The notes under the pieces: model-generated
What the model was told of the DNA's origin: nothing
Databases searched by the model: none
The model's input: the letters and a program-made list of their open reading frames with translations, nothing else
In this document: positions 25,471-35,700 of the stretch, piece after piece
Position numbering within the stretch: the first letter of the stretch is position 1
How the letters are laid out: each line of letters opens with the position of its first letter
Position numbers and translations under genes: made by a program
NCBI RefSeq assembly: GCF_036588685.1
Contig: NC_086376.1
Location: forward strand, 25,767,930 to 25,831,929
Source of the DNA: Mytilus trossulus
Taxonomy: Eukaryota; Mollusca; Bivalvia; Mytilida; Mytilidae
Length of the DNA stretch: 64,000 nt
Direction of reading: 5' to 3'

Positions 25471-26159
25471 CTACCATAACAAATTTCAAAATATTAATGT
25501 AATATAAACTGTTAACACATGAATGTGTTTCTTGTTTTTTTGTTAGTTTGATAGTAAATGCAAATTTTTAAATAATGTACAGGGCCAAACAAACTTTATG
25601 GACTAAAATCTGCTAATGCTCAAATATTATTGACCTATATTATGCAGCCAGTCACATATTCATTAAACCTAAAGGGCGATGCCATGTTACATAGCTCCTG
25701 CAATTATGAGGGTAGTAATGCCTAATTAGGGGGGGGGGGGGGGGGGGGGGGCCTTCATGACAAATAATGGTAATAAATCTTACCCAAAGATGTTAACAAT
25801 ATACATTTTTAGTGTATGACGATTAAATAAAACCTTCTTTACACTACGCTAAAAATATCTACTACTTTTTAACGATTTATATTAATTCATCCCTCCCATA
25901 AAAAAACTGGAATAAACAAAAAATATTTGGCAAATATGTGAGACCTCTAGCAAATCACGATATCATTATGGATATTTTGACAAATCAAATTTTACAAAGT
26001 AGTATGACTGTAAACATTATTGAGTTATGTCCCTTTGATTTCCACTTTATTGTTATTTTCTTCTTTCAATTTGAATTAATCTGGTGCGTTATTTAAAAGC
26101 CCTTTGCAACTGATTTATGTAATTTTTTCTTATTTTGTATGGATACACCACTGCCATTA
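25471..26159. other. Spacer with a 23-base G run
   Basis: No exon of MRPS27 was found. A homopolymer of 23 G lies at 25729-25751, preceded by GCCTAATTA. The rest is AT-rich unique-looking sequence. Confidence 0.6.
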
Positions 26160-27075
26160 GTCTGAGATAACTCTGACGTCCAACAGCTGTTTTGCCAGAC
26201 AAGCTGGGGCCGTGGGACGTCAGAGCTTGTCCCATATCAAAAAGTGGATATTTGCCCATCCAAAATAGATGCACTGCTTCGTCGCTTCTGGTGCCTACTG
26301 ACGGCCTTGGAATTATATAAATCCGGCATCAATCTGTTCATATTTCATTTATCTCTTCATTTATGTAAGTTTTTCCATATTTTAACAGTTTTCACAGAGA
26401 CTCATCCATTTTGGCATTTTGACTTTCACTTTCAAATGGATGTCGAATTACGAGAGAGTTCGTGGACTCAAGAAGCCAACAACGATTTTCACCTCCTTTA
26501 CAGGAGATCGGTATGAAGCATTTAGATCCGACCACGTTACAATCAGAAGCTCTCGGACATTTAGATAACTTGCATCGTTAATGAAAAAGGTGTTACATTA
26601 TGGTCATTTGCATAAGTCATCACTGTTTTCTCATGGTCGAGTGATAATCTTTGAAAATGAAAGGCAAAATGCTGAAATGGATGGGTATCTGTGAAAACTG
26701 TTAAAATATGGAAAAATAAAGGCTAACAGGTAGGTGAAATAGTCCAAATAATTATGACGTCAAGAAAGGCTATTATAATTTTTTTCTTTGACGCCTTACA
26801 TGTACATCGATGTAAGGCGTCAAAGAAAAAAAATTATAATAGCCTTTCAAGGTGAAACATACACAAATGAAGAGATAAATGAAAAATTAACAGATTGATA
26901 CCCGATTTATATAATTCCTAGGCCGTCACGGTCAGTAGCCACCAGAAGCGACGAAGCAGTGCATCTATTTTGGGTGGGCAACTATCCACTTTTTGATATG
27001 GCACGAGCTCTGACATGCCACGACCCCAGCTTGTCTGGCAAACAGCCGTTGGACGTCAGAGTAATCTTGGTCTAT
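26160..27075. mobile_element. Foldback element of about 0.9 kb with a nested perfect hairpin
   Basis: The left arm (26160-26440) is an inverted copy of the right side in two blocks: 26165-26370 pairs with 26870-27065 (shared motifs CCAGCTTGTCTGGCAAA, GACGTCAGAG, AGAAGCGACGAAGCAGTGCA, CAGATTGATACC), and 26372-26440 pairs with 26650-26720 (TGTGAAAACTGTTAAAATAT). The two right-hand blocks are pushed apart by about 145 bases that contain an almost perfect 37 bp hairpin (26764-26848; arms AAAGGCTATTATAA...GACGCCTTACAT, loop about 8 bases). So a palindromic insertion split one arm. No transposase was recognised. A reading frame that occurs in both arms (LFWxGxYPLFDM) is a consequence of the inverted repeat. 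Confidence 0.75.
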
Positions 27076-27767
27076 ACACTGCCATTTAATTTTGAACTGT
27101 TGTTGATAGTTATGTTGCTGCAAATCATAGAAATGCGGACCATACACATTCGGTATGAATTCAGTTCCTTAATTGGAAGAAGGAGAAGGAGGGGAACTAT
27201 ATATATTATATGTATACGTTGTACATGTAATGTATGCATGATATTTTAAAAAGATTCAGAGGTCAAACCTGCAAAAAAGGGGGGATGCAAACAAAAGTAA
27301 AATGTGCAAAAATGTTCTAGCCATTGGAAAATATTTTGTTGTTTTATAATGTCGGTATTTACCTTTAGAGGCACATATAGGCCTAGAAAACTGTTTTACA
27401 TGTGCGCAAAGACGGCACAGGGTTGACATTTTTCAGCTAAACGCTTTATTGTTAGTAGTTTCTATTCAAACAAACATTTTTGTGCCCTTGAAAAACAGAT
27501 TCTAAAATTTGGAAGGGGACGGTTATGTTACGATAATATTCCGAATATATTTAATGAATCGTAAATGAAGGGGTTAAATGATTAAAGGAAAAAATGAAGA
27601 TTAGAGAAAAAAAAGGGGTTAATTTTTTGAAGATTAGAGAAAAAAAGAGCCACGGTTATTTTTTTAAAGATTAGAGAAAAAAGGGGTAAAAAAATAAATG
27701 TTTACAGAATAACAGACCCCCCATTCCAGACCCTCATGAAATACCATGACTGTTTTGGCAAAATAAT

Positions 27768-29981
27768 GGGCAGTGGCTATTTGACCGGCACCGGCAAAAT
27801 AGCAAATTTGCTATTTGACCGGCACCGGCAAAACAGCAAATTTGCTATTTAGCCGGCTCTGATTAAATTATATCTAACTGGAATTAAAAATTAAGAATAA
27901 TAATTGAATATCAAAATTTTCTATTTTAAACTTTTTTTACTGTTGCTCATATAACATGTTTAAATACTTAAACTTCTTATCTAAAAAAAAAATTTTAAAA
28001 ATGTGTACACATCGAAAATTTGACAAAAATTAAAATATGGGGAATATATTATGAGTAAAAGTGAAGTAATAAGATAAATTAAAAAGTAAAATACAAATAT
28101 GATAATAGTCACTTTGTAGCTATAGAGTGGGGTGCCTATTTTCGCCGGTGACACAATTTCGCCGTTTATGATTTTGAGGTGTAAAAACTTCAAGGGATGG
28201 CTGAAATGAAAGACATATTCCAGTAAATGATATTATATAACAAATATGATTATTTTTTAAAACTGAGACAAAATTGCGGCACCTACTGAAAAGGACGAAA
28301 AAAGGACAACGTTTTTCGGCCAATTTCATGAAGAACATACACGAATTCAAAGAAGTATTTCTTAGTATTTCTTTGTCTGAATGCCCTAAATTTCAGTTCT
28401 TTTAACTCCTTTGAAATGTCAGCTATTCATCTATAATGAAATTGATTTGATCAATGTTGTTTAAAGCTGCGGTTTTTTGGTTTTAAATAGATATGTAAAA
28501 ACGGCGAATATGTGTCCCCCATTGACAAAAAATCAGGAAATTTCATACACCCTTTAATCTAACTTTTCAGATGATTATATTCAAACAAACACGTTTTCAA
28601 GCTTAAGAATATTTTGCGTTTGAAGTTATCTTCATATAGAAATATCAGTATACTTCAAAAACATATAGACCTGAACATAATCTGTAGAAAACATGAAAAG
28701 ATGTGGCGAAAATGAGCACCCCACTTTACTACATTTTGAAAAATAGCATGTAAGTTGCACAGACGCTGCTCCTTATTATCTAATCTAGCTCAACCCAATA
28801 CACATTAGAAGTTTGTCTTCTCTAGTCATTTTTTTTCTTCAAATTATTATAAAAATTATGATTTACAGTGATATTGTTTGCCTTAAATTAAAGGAGAATA
28901 AGGGTTTTTTCCTCTGGAGAAGAATCCAAATTTGAAAAAAATGGCTTAAAATTATAACCCCAAAAGACAACTTTTTGCCCCAAACAGTGCAGTTTCAGTA
29001 GTAATTGTGCATGAATTCAAACCGAAAAACACTCATTTATACTTTTTTAATGCATAAAATGACTATATGTGCAGATTTGAGGGTCTATTTATGTATCATC
29101 ACTGACAAAAGGGGTCTTATTTCAAAGCAGGGTTTTACTCTTGAAATGGGGTCTGTACATTGAAGTTTCAGTCAAATTCATGGTTTATTCTAAAATTCCC
29201 AATTTAATGAAAATTACGCATATTTTCCCAATAAAAAAGGGTAGAGGTAGTTTTGAAAAAAGCCAACAATATCACTGGATTTTTATAAGGTCATGTTAAG
29301 TTCCAGGAAATTGCGATAATGCAGAATTTTTCACTAATACCAGAGCTTCCAGGGGCCTCGAGGGGCCCCAAGACCCCTCGTCATATGACTTACCCCAGGC
29401 TTTGAGTACACATCATTTTGGCCTAGCTACACCCCTGGCTGTTTAGAGCGTATATAAAGAGGAGAACAAGAACCCTATCTACATATGTAACATTCGCACA
29501 CAAGATGTAGATTTAAAGGAATGTGTAGTTCCTGTTTTGAGTGGCAACATTTATCTTGTGCTAGACTAACTTGAACAACTTCCAAAGGCAAATAATCGTT
29601 TTTTTAACAATTGCAAATGTTAATTCATGTGTCCATTTGAAATTCATAGCAAACAACTATTAATATTGTCTGTCATATCTGTTTTATAATGTAGTTTTGC
29701 ATAATACTATTTTTATCACTGGCAGAATTTATTTTATACAGATTTAAATTTGAAAATCAACATTTTGTTATAAATATTTTAGAAAAAAGTATATTTAATA
29801 ATGTATTTACAAATGTATTTTCATGCTTAATTTTTTATTAATATTATAAAGTTATAAATTATTTATTTATGAAAATCTTCTATTTGTTATGTACTAATCA
29901 CATCAATGAACAGTTTTATTTAATGCCGGTCAAATAGCAAATTTGCTATTTAGTCGGTGCCTGTCAAATAGCCACTGCCAA
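27768..29981. mobile_element. 2.2 kb element with about 55 bp inverted termini carrying a GCAAATTTGC palindrome
   Basis: The left end reads GGCAGTGGCTATTTGACCGG and runs through CAAAATAGCAAATTTGCTAT TTGACCGGC; the right end (29922-29981) is its inverted copy with a few substitutions (GCCGGTCAAATAGCAAATTT ... AATAGCCACTGCC). At the left the AGCAAATTTGCT motif is duplicated (27800 and 27838). I see no clean target duplication: the flanks are A-rich. The interior is AT-rich, has no recognisable transposase, and holds a second TIR element at 28124-28727. Confidence 0.7.
28124..28727. mobile_element. Nested 0.6 kb MITE, AGTGGGGTGC termini
   Basis: Inverted ends: left AGAGTGGGGTGCCTATTTTC GCC, right GGCGAAAATGAGCACCCCAC T. 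A TA lies just outside or at both ends (CTATAG...; ...TTACTA), which fits a TA-targeting (mariner-like) MITE. It sits inside the larger element at 27768-29981, so it inserted later. No coding capacity recognised. Confidence 0.65.
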
Positions 29982-30211
29982 AAAAAAATCCCCGTTTATT
30001 GATAAATTCAACATTACTTATCATGATATTTTTTACGGCTAAATAATTTAAGTTTATGTCTGTCAAATTTGTTTTCTTATAGCTTTCATGTACTCGGCTA
30101 TAAATAGTATTGCGCTGTGGCTGTTCTACATACTGTGTCATTTTACAGTCCTACAACCTTTTGAGATATATTTTGACAGTGAACAAGTTCGGGGTTTCAT
30201 TAAACTCAATT

Positions 30212-31020
30212 CTATTTTAACAATGACTTCACGGATCAGCTAACAAGCAAACTAACCAAAGATATTACCATTAGCTACATACTGACCGAAATGTGCTGTA
30301 ATGCGAAAACTCTCAGATCTGTACTTGCGATATTTGTCACGGTTGATTTTTTTTTTGGTGTTTTGTATCTACCATAATGATGAAGAGGTAATCCCTTTTC
30401 AACAATATACATATTTATTCTTTCGTTGTATTGTAACACCACTGTCATCAGTGTTAAACACCGCCACAGTATGTATGTGACTCTCCCAAGTCAGTATTCT
30501 GTAATACCGGCGTAACAATAGTTGTAGTTTGTTGCTGTATATCATATTAGTTTATCGTATCGTACATGTGACTTTTTGTCGTTTATTTTCCCGTTTACAT
30601 TGTTTTACATATGTCATTTCGGAGCATATTATTGTTTTCTATGCAGTAAATAAGTTTTGCTCATTGTTGATGGCCGTACTGAAGGTGCCCTACAGTGTTA
30701 ACGTGATGCGGACCCAGCGCCCAAAAAGGGACATCGCCAAGACAAAACTAGAGATGGCACAACGGTAAAATCCTTGGTTAGCTTGTTTATTAGCTGAACC
30801 GTGAATTCATTATTAGGTTAGGTAATCTACCCTCCTTTAAGAGTTGACCAGTCCGACAGATAACCAATCTATTTGTCTGTAAGACTAGACCTTCGAAAGG
30901 AGGTAGTATACCTTACCTAATAATGACCTCAAGATTCAGCTAACAAGCAAGCTAATAAAGGATTCTACCTTTTCCTACACACTCAATGCAATCGGCTGTA
31001 AATCACTCTCAACCCAGTGT
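30212..31020. repeat. Palindromic repeat cluster, GCTAACAAGCAAACTAA family
   Basis: 30770-30960 is a large imperfect palindrome: GGTTAGCTTGTTTATTAGCT, ATTATTAGGTTAGGTAATCT, ACCTCCTTT on the left recur inverted on the right (ATTATTAGGTAAGGTAT, TTAGCTTGCTTGTTAGCTGA). A third copy of the end segment lies at 30222-30330, and the bases beyond it also match those beyond 30960 (ACTGAGTGTGTAG versus TCAGTATGTAG on the minus strand). So this is one repeat family, not an exon pair, although each copy shows a donor-like GTA just outside. Confidence 0.6.
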
Positions 31021-32753
31021 TGTTTCCGTCATGACATGGAATTTTTACTTGCATCTGTAGCCCTAAATGCCTTTGTAAGTTTTTACTGTTTTCGCAAAAA
31101 TCACTTCTTCACAGACTGCTTTTTTTCGATTTATTGGTACACACAATAACAAAACCAAGGACCATCCAGAAGATACAACACGTTTTGAGAATAAAAAATA
31201 AGTAATAAACACACAAACCTTGTAAGTCGACATCGTTTAAATATGAAGTTTTTAACCAGGTCTCTTGGGCACATGCATGATACCCGTTAAAGCTATATGT
31301 AATCCTTATCTACATTCTATATGCTTTGTTTGGCTTTTTATCTTTTATACACATACCTAAACGGGACATTGGTTCAATAATCTACCCAGACATTTTTGAA
31401 AACATCAAACAAGAGAGGCGAAAAATACCAAAGAGATATCCAAACTCATAAGTGGAAGACAAAATGGCAATGTCATGTCAAAAAAAACAAAAAACTATAT
31501 CAAAAGTCAAACAACAGTATATAGATTACAACTTAGAAAACAAAACACTGAGCAATCAGATCATCTGGAGTTCTGACAATTACTTACAAACTAAAAAAAA
31601 CAAACAAACATGGTCACTTTTATGTAATTAGTACTTTTTGACTATTCATGTTTTGCAAAAGAGGGACGAAAGATACCAAAGGGACAGTCAAACTCATAAA
31701 TCTAAAACAAACTGGCTAAAAATGAAAAGACAAACAGAAAAACAATAGTACACACGACACAACATAGAAAACTAAAGAATAAACAACACGAACTCCACCA
31801 AAAACTAGAGGTGATCTCAGGTGCTCCGGAAGGGTAAGCAGATCCTGCTCCGCATGTGGCACCCGTCGTGTTGCTTATGTGATTACAAATCCGGTAAATA
31901 GTATAATTCGGTAGGTCACATTCATGAAAGGGAAGGGGATTGTAGTTACGACGTAAGGAACATATCCGATATCATTTGTGAAACGGTTATTCCATAACGG
32001 TCAACCAACTCGTGATGGCGTCCGTAAAATTTATGATTCAAAAGTCATGATTCAGTTGAAAAAAGACCGGTTGAAAAAAGTATAAAAATCATAATTGTAA
32101 GAAGTCTGATTGTCGTTGCAGGGTTTTATTAGACTATAAGTGTTAATGTCTGTGTCATTTTGGTCTTTTGTGGATAGTTGTCTCATTGGCAATCATACCA
32201 CATCTTCTTTTTTATATTGTATTCTTTCATCAATAAAGTTTTAATCTACTCTTCAATTTTACACGCTTTCTCGAGTTCTGTTTGCTTTTCTTAGATTGAT
32301 ATAAACTGCAGGCATGTTAGATATAGCCAAATAGTCAGCACTCTTTTGTAGACATGCAATATCATTGATCCTCTCATTTTCCCGTAATTATTGGCTTATG
32401 AAATATTTCAGTTATTTGAAAGTTCAACACTAACGTTTTCTACCCGAGAAATAAAATAAAATGACCAAAGTCATATTTGACTGAGAAATAAAATAAAATG
32501 GCCAAAGTCATATTTGACACGTTTTTAGTGTTTGGATTTTAAATGATCTCCAACCTCGTTTTTGATTTGAATTTCTTACTGATGTGGTAAGATCGTCACT
32601 GATTTGTACTTATAACTTTTCGTATGCTGTCTATATATTATGTAACACATGACCCAAAATAATTTCTTGTAAATTTATACAATTAAGATCAAATAATTTA
32701 ATTCATAGATATACAAAGGTCTAAATTTCCTCGGCTCAATGATAGGATTCTGG
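31021..32753. other. Spacer with dispersed repeats
   Basis: No gene seen. 31655-31880 is a plus copy of the GACGAAAGATACCAAAGGGA repeat, 31395-31470 a decayed one. 32130-32205 carries the GTCTCATTGGCAATCATACC motif of another mussel-type repeat (inverted match at 47775-47830). 32450-32520 has a 38 bp tandem duplication (GAGAAATAAAATAAAATG...CAAAGTCATATTTGAC). Confidence 0.6.
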
Positions 32754-35700
32754 TTATCCCAATGTATTCTGAAAAAGAAATACAACAATCATTATAATAT
32801 ATAGATAGAGGAAAACAGCTTATATGAATTTACCATAGTAACGAAGAATTATAAAGTTTACTGTAAAACATATAATTATGATAAAAATCATATCTTTTGT
32901 ACTTTAATATTCAAATTTATTAAAACATTTTTCTCAAATTCTTCTTGATGCATGATGGAAGTGAAAATACCCAATCGTAGAATTAAACAGCGTTTTACAT
33001 GTAAGGATTTTTTTTAAGTTTCCAACTGTATTTGTTGATTTCCTTTTCTTTTTTTTTCTCAAAATAACGGTGAAGAATCACTACATGTTTTGTCTTTCTC
33101 GTTAAAAAATTAACACTAGATGAGTTCCCTATTGGCATTGATAAAGTACAAATATATTAATTTAAGACATTCAAATTCAGTCATGAATACTGGTTCGTGT
33201 TGCTTAGTCTTTCGTTTGCAATACTGTGTCTTGTATAATATTATTTGTTTGTATGTCATTTCCTTTTTTTTCCAGAATTGTTATCCCTATATACCTTAAT
33301 ATAATACACTTGTTATATTAAGGTATAGTGGGGGGAAAATCTGAGACAAGTGATTGTGCCATGGCGTTGTCAATTTATTTTCGATCTATGAGTTTGAATG
33401 TACCTCTGGTATCTATCCTCTCACTTTAATATACTATTTACGTCTCTGCAGAAAATTTAAATACATGTACTAAAATGTGAAAAATTACAACCAACTTACC
33501 AAAGATGAACCACGGCATTCTGGAGGTATATTGAATATAGATCTATCTTTTATGCCGACACTGAGATTCTCAAACGATCCACTTCTATATACTCGATCTG
33601 TAAAAGCGACCATATAGACTAAGACATGTCATTTAAAACAAGTTTCTCTATATGTAATATAACAAAAAAAATATTTTTAAACTGTTGTCCTAGATCATTT
33701 GCCGACAGTTCTAAATATTTGTGATTGACACTATGCTGCCAAGTCTTAATAACTACCTTTTTGATAAAAATGTCTTTCGTTTTTTATAGATTTTCATTTT
33801 TTTCACATCAAAAGTTCCATTTGTCACAACTCGGCCGATATCGTACCTTAAGGATGTACTTAGGTGAGGTTAGTTAAAAATTAATAAATTAAGAAGTTAA
33901 AATTGATACTATAAGCTGGTAGAGCATCAATTAAGGATAAAAATAAGCTTAAAATATTGATAGGTCATGGACCTCCTTTTCTAGATATTTGAGATTTAAA
34001 ATATGGCGGGAAAAGACTGACTCGGACTTTAACCTTATATTTGCATTGGTATAATTAGGTCTCAAAACAAAAGAAAGAAAATTAAGAATGTTATAAAATT
34101 TTGGTAAATGACCTTTCATGAGCTATTAAGTCTTATATTAAAAAATAAATGGGTGTTATGGGGCAAAATATTTTACACTGTATTGTATGGAAAAACACCA
34201 AGGAGTCCGCACATTTGACACAAATTCCAAAACCTCACCTAAGTACATCCTTAATCTAAGGATAGAAGGAGAGCATTCGACAATCTTCGGTAGAATTCGC
34301 TACTCTCATATGATGAGGGTACAGGATCGGCCGAGTTGAGACCAATGAGAAGAAGAGGAGCGAAATCACCCGAGGGCTGACGATTGTAAAAGTGTATTCA
34401 TTTCAGATCGGCCGTAAAATTTCCTTACCTTTGTTAACAAGTCCAAAACTAGTGTAGGATACAGGAATACACCCAGTGGCATAGTTCATATAATTTGTCA
34501 AGCCATCTTCTTGCCATGTATACTGTGTAACTTGTAATTGGTTTAGTCCTAGGAATACTGGAGAACTTGTCGTTGCATTAGCTATAGTTAAAGAAAAAAA
34601 CAAGCTTATAGTGCAAAGGAGGTGTAGATTTTCAACAATGAAAACTCACTGAAGATGGAATACCATCATCCTAACTAGAATGCAACACATATATTTGTAA
34701 TCGGCAGAATCAGTTTCAGATCGAATTTAAATTTTAATTCAGAAAGCTATAATCGTATTTTGACAGAACGAAATAATTTACGGGTTCAAAAGTTAAAATC
34801 ACTAATGACAAAGTTCGATCAATTATATGGATAACGTACAAATTAAATCAGTTTCAGAATGGTTTTAAGCATGTAGTTCCTCGCTGTGTTGAAGACCAAT
34901 TGGTGGCTTTCGGCTGTTGTCTGCTCTTAGGTCGGGTCGTTTTCTCTTTGACACATTCTAAATTTTAGTTAAAAGTAAAATCACAAAAATACTGAACTCA
35001 GAGGACAATCAATTTGGAAAGTCCATAATCACATGGCAAAATCAAAAACCAAAACGCATCAAAAACGAATGGACAAGAACTGTCATATTCCTGACTTGGT
35101 ACAGGCATTTTCAAATGTAGAAAACGGTGGATTAAACCTGGTTCTATAGCGCTAACCCTCTCACTTTAATAACAGTCTCATCAAATTCCGCTACATTTAC
35201 ATGATGCGTTAAATAAACAGTCACAATTAATAAAATAGTCAAAATATGGGTACATCAGTTAAGTGTAATATGAAGCTTTTTTTTCTAATATATGTGATTG
35301 TGTACTTATTGGGTGTACACGTGACATTTGAAAAGGACTTCATAATTCTAGTAACATTACATGCATTACTTACCGTTTGTACACTGGACACTTGAAAAGG
35401 ACTTCATAATTCTAGTAACATTACATGCATTACTTACCGTTTGTACACTGGACACTTGAAAAAGGCTTCATAATTTTAGTGACATTACATTTACCATCGA
35501 GAACTTCATATTGGACATTCTGAAAAGCAAGAAATAAAATAGATACTAAAATGAAATTATCATTTTACTTTAACACTGTAAATAATAATTAAAAAAATAA
35601 AGGTTAAGTTCATTCAGGAATGTTGTATTTTTTCCGTCGTCAATCTATAGATAGAAATAATAAGCTTTAGTACGGATGCTAATGAGACAACCCTCTATCC

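Noticed and set aside
28120-28350. Frames of 76 and 70 codons on the minus strand
   Set aside because: They lie inside the nested MITE and have no family resemblance.
30265-30345. Minus-strand Arg-rich stretch with a donor, candidate MRPS27 exon 1
   Set aside because: The phase fits, but there is a TAG upstream and no ATG, and the last 70 bases have a homologous copy at 30985-31060, so it is more likely repeat sequence.
30669-30768. Possible plus-strand first exon (MAVLKVPYSVNVMRTQRPKR..., donor GTAAAATC)
   Set aside because: Looks attractive as a start exon, but I found no following exon, and the donor-side sequence belongs to the palindromic repeat that also flanks 30262 and 30985. Left as unproven.
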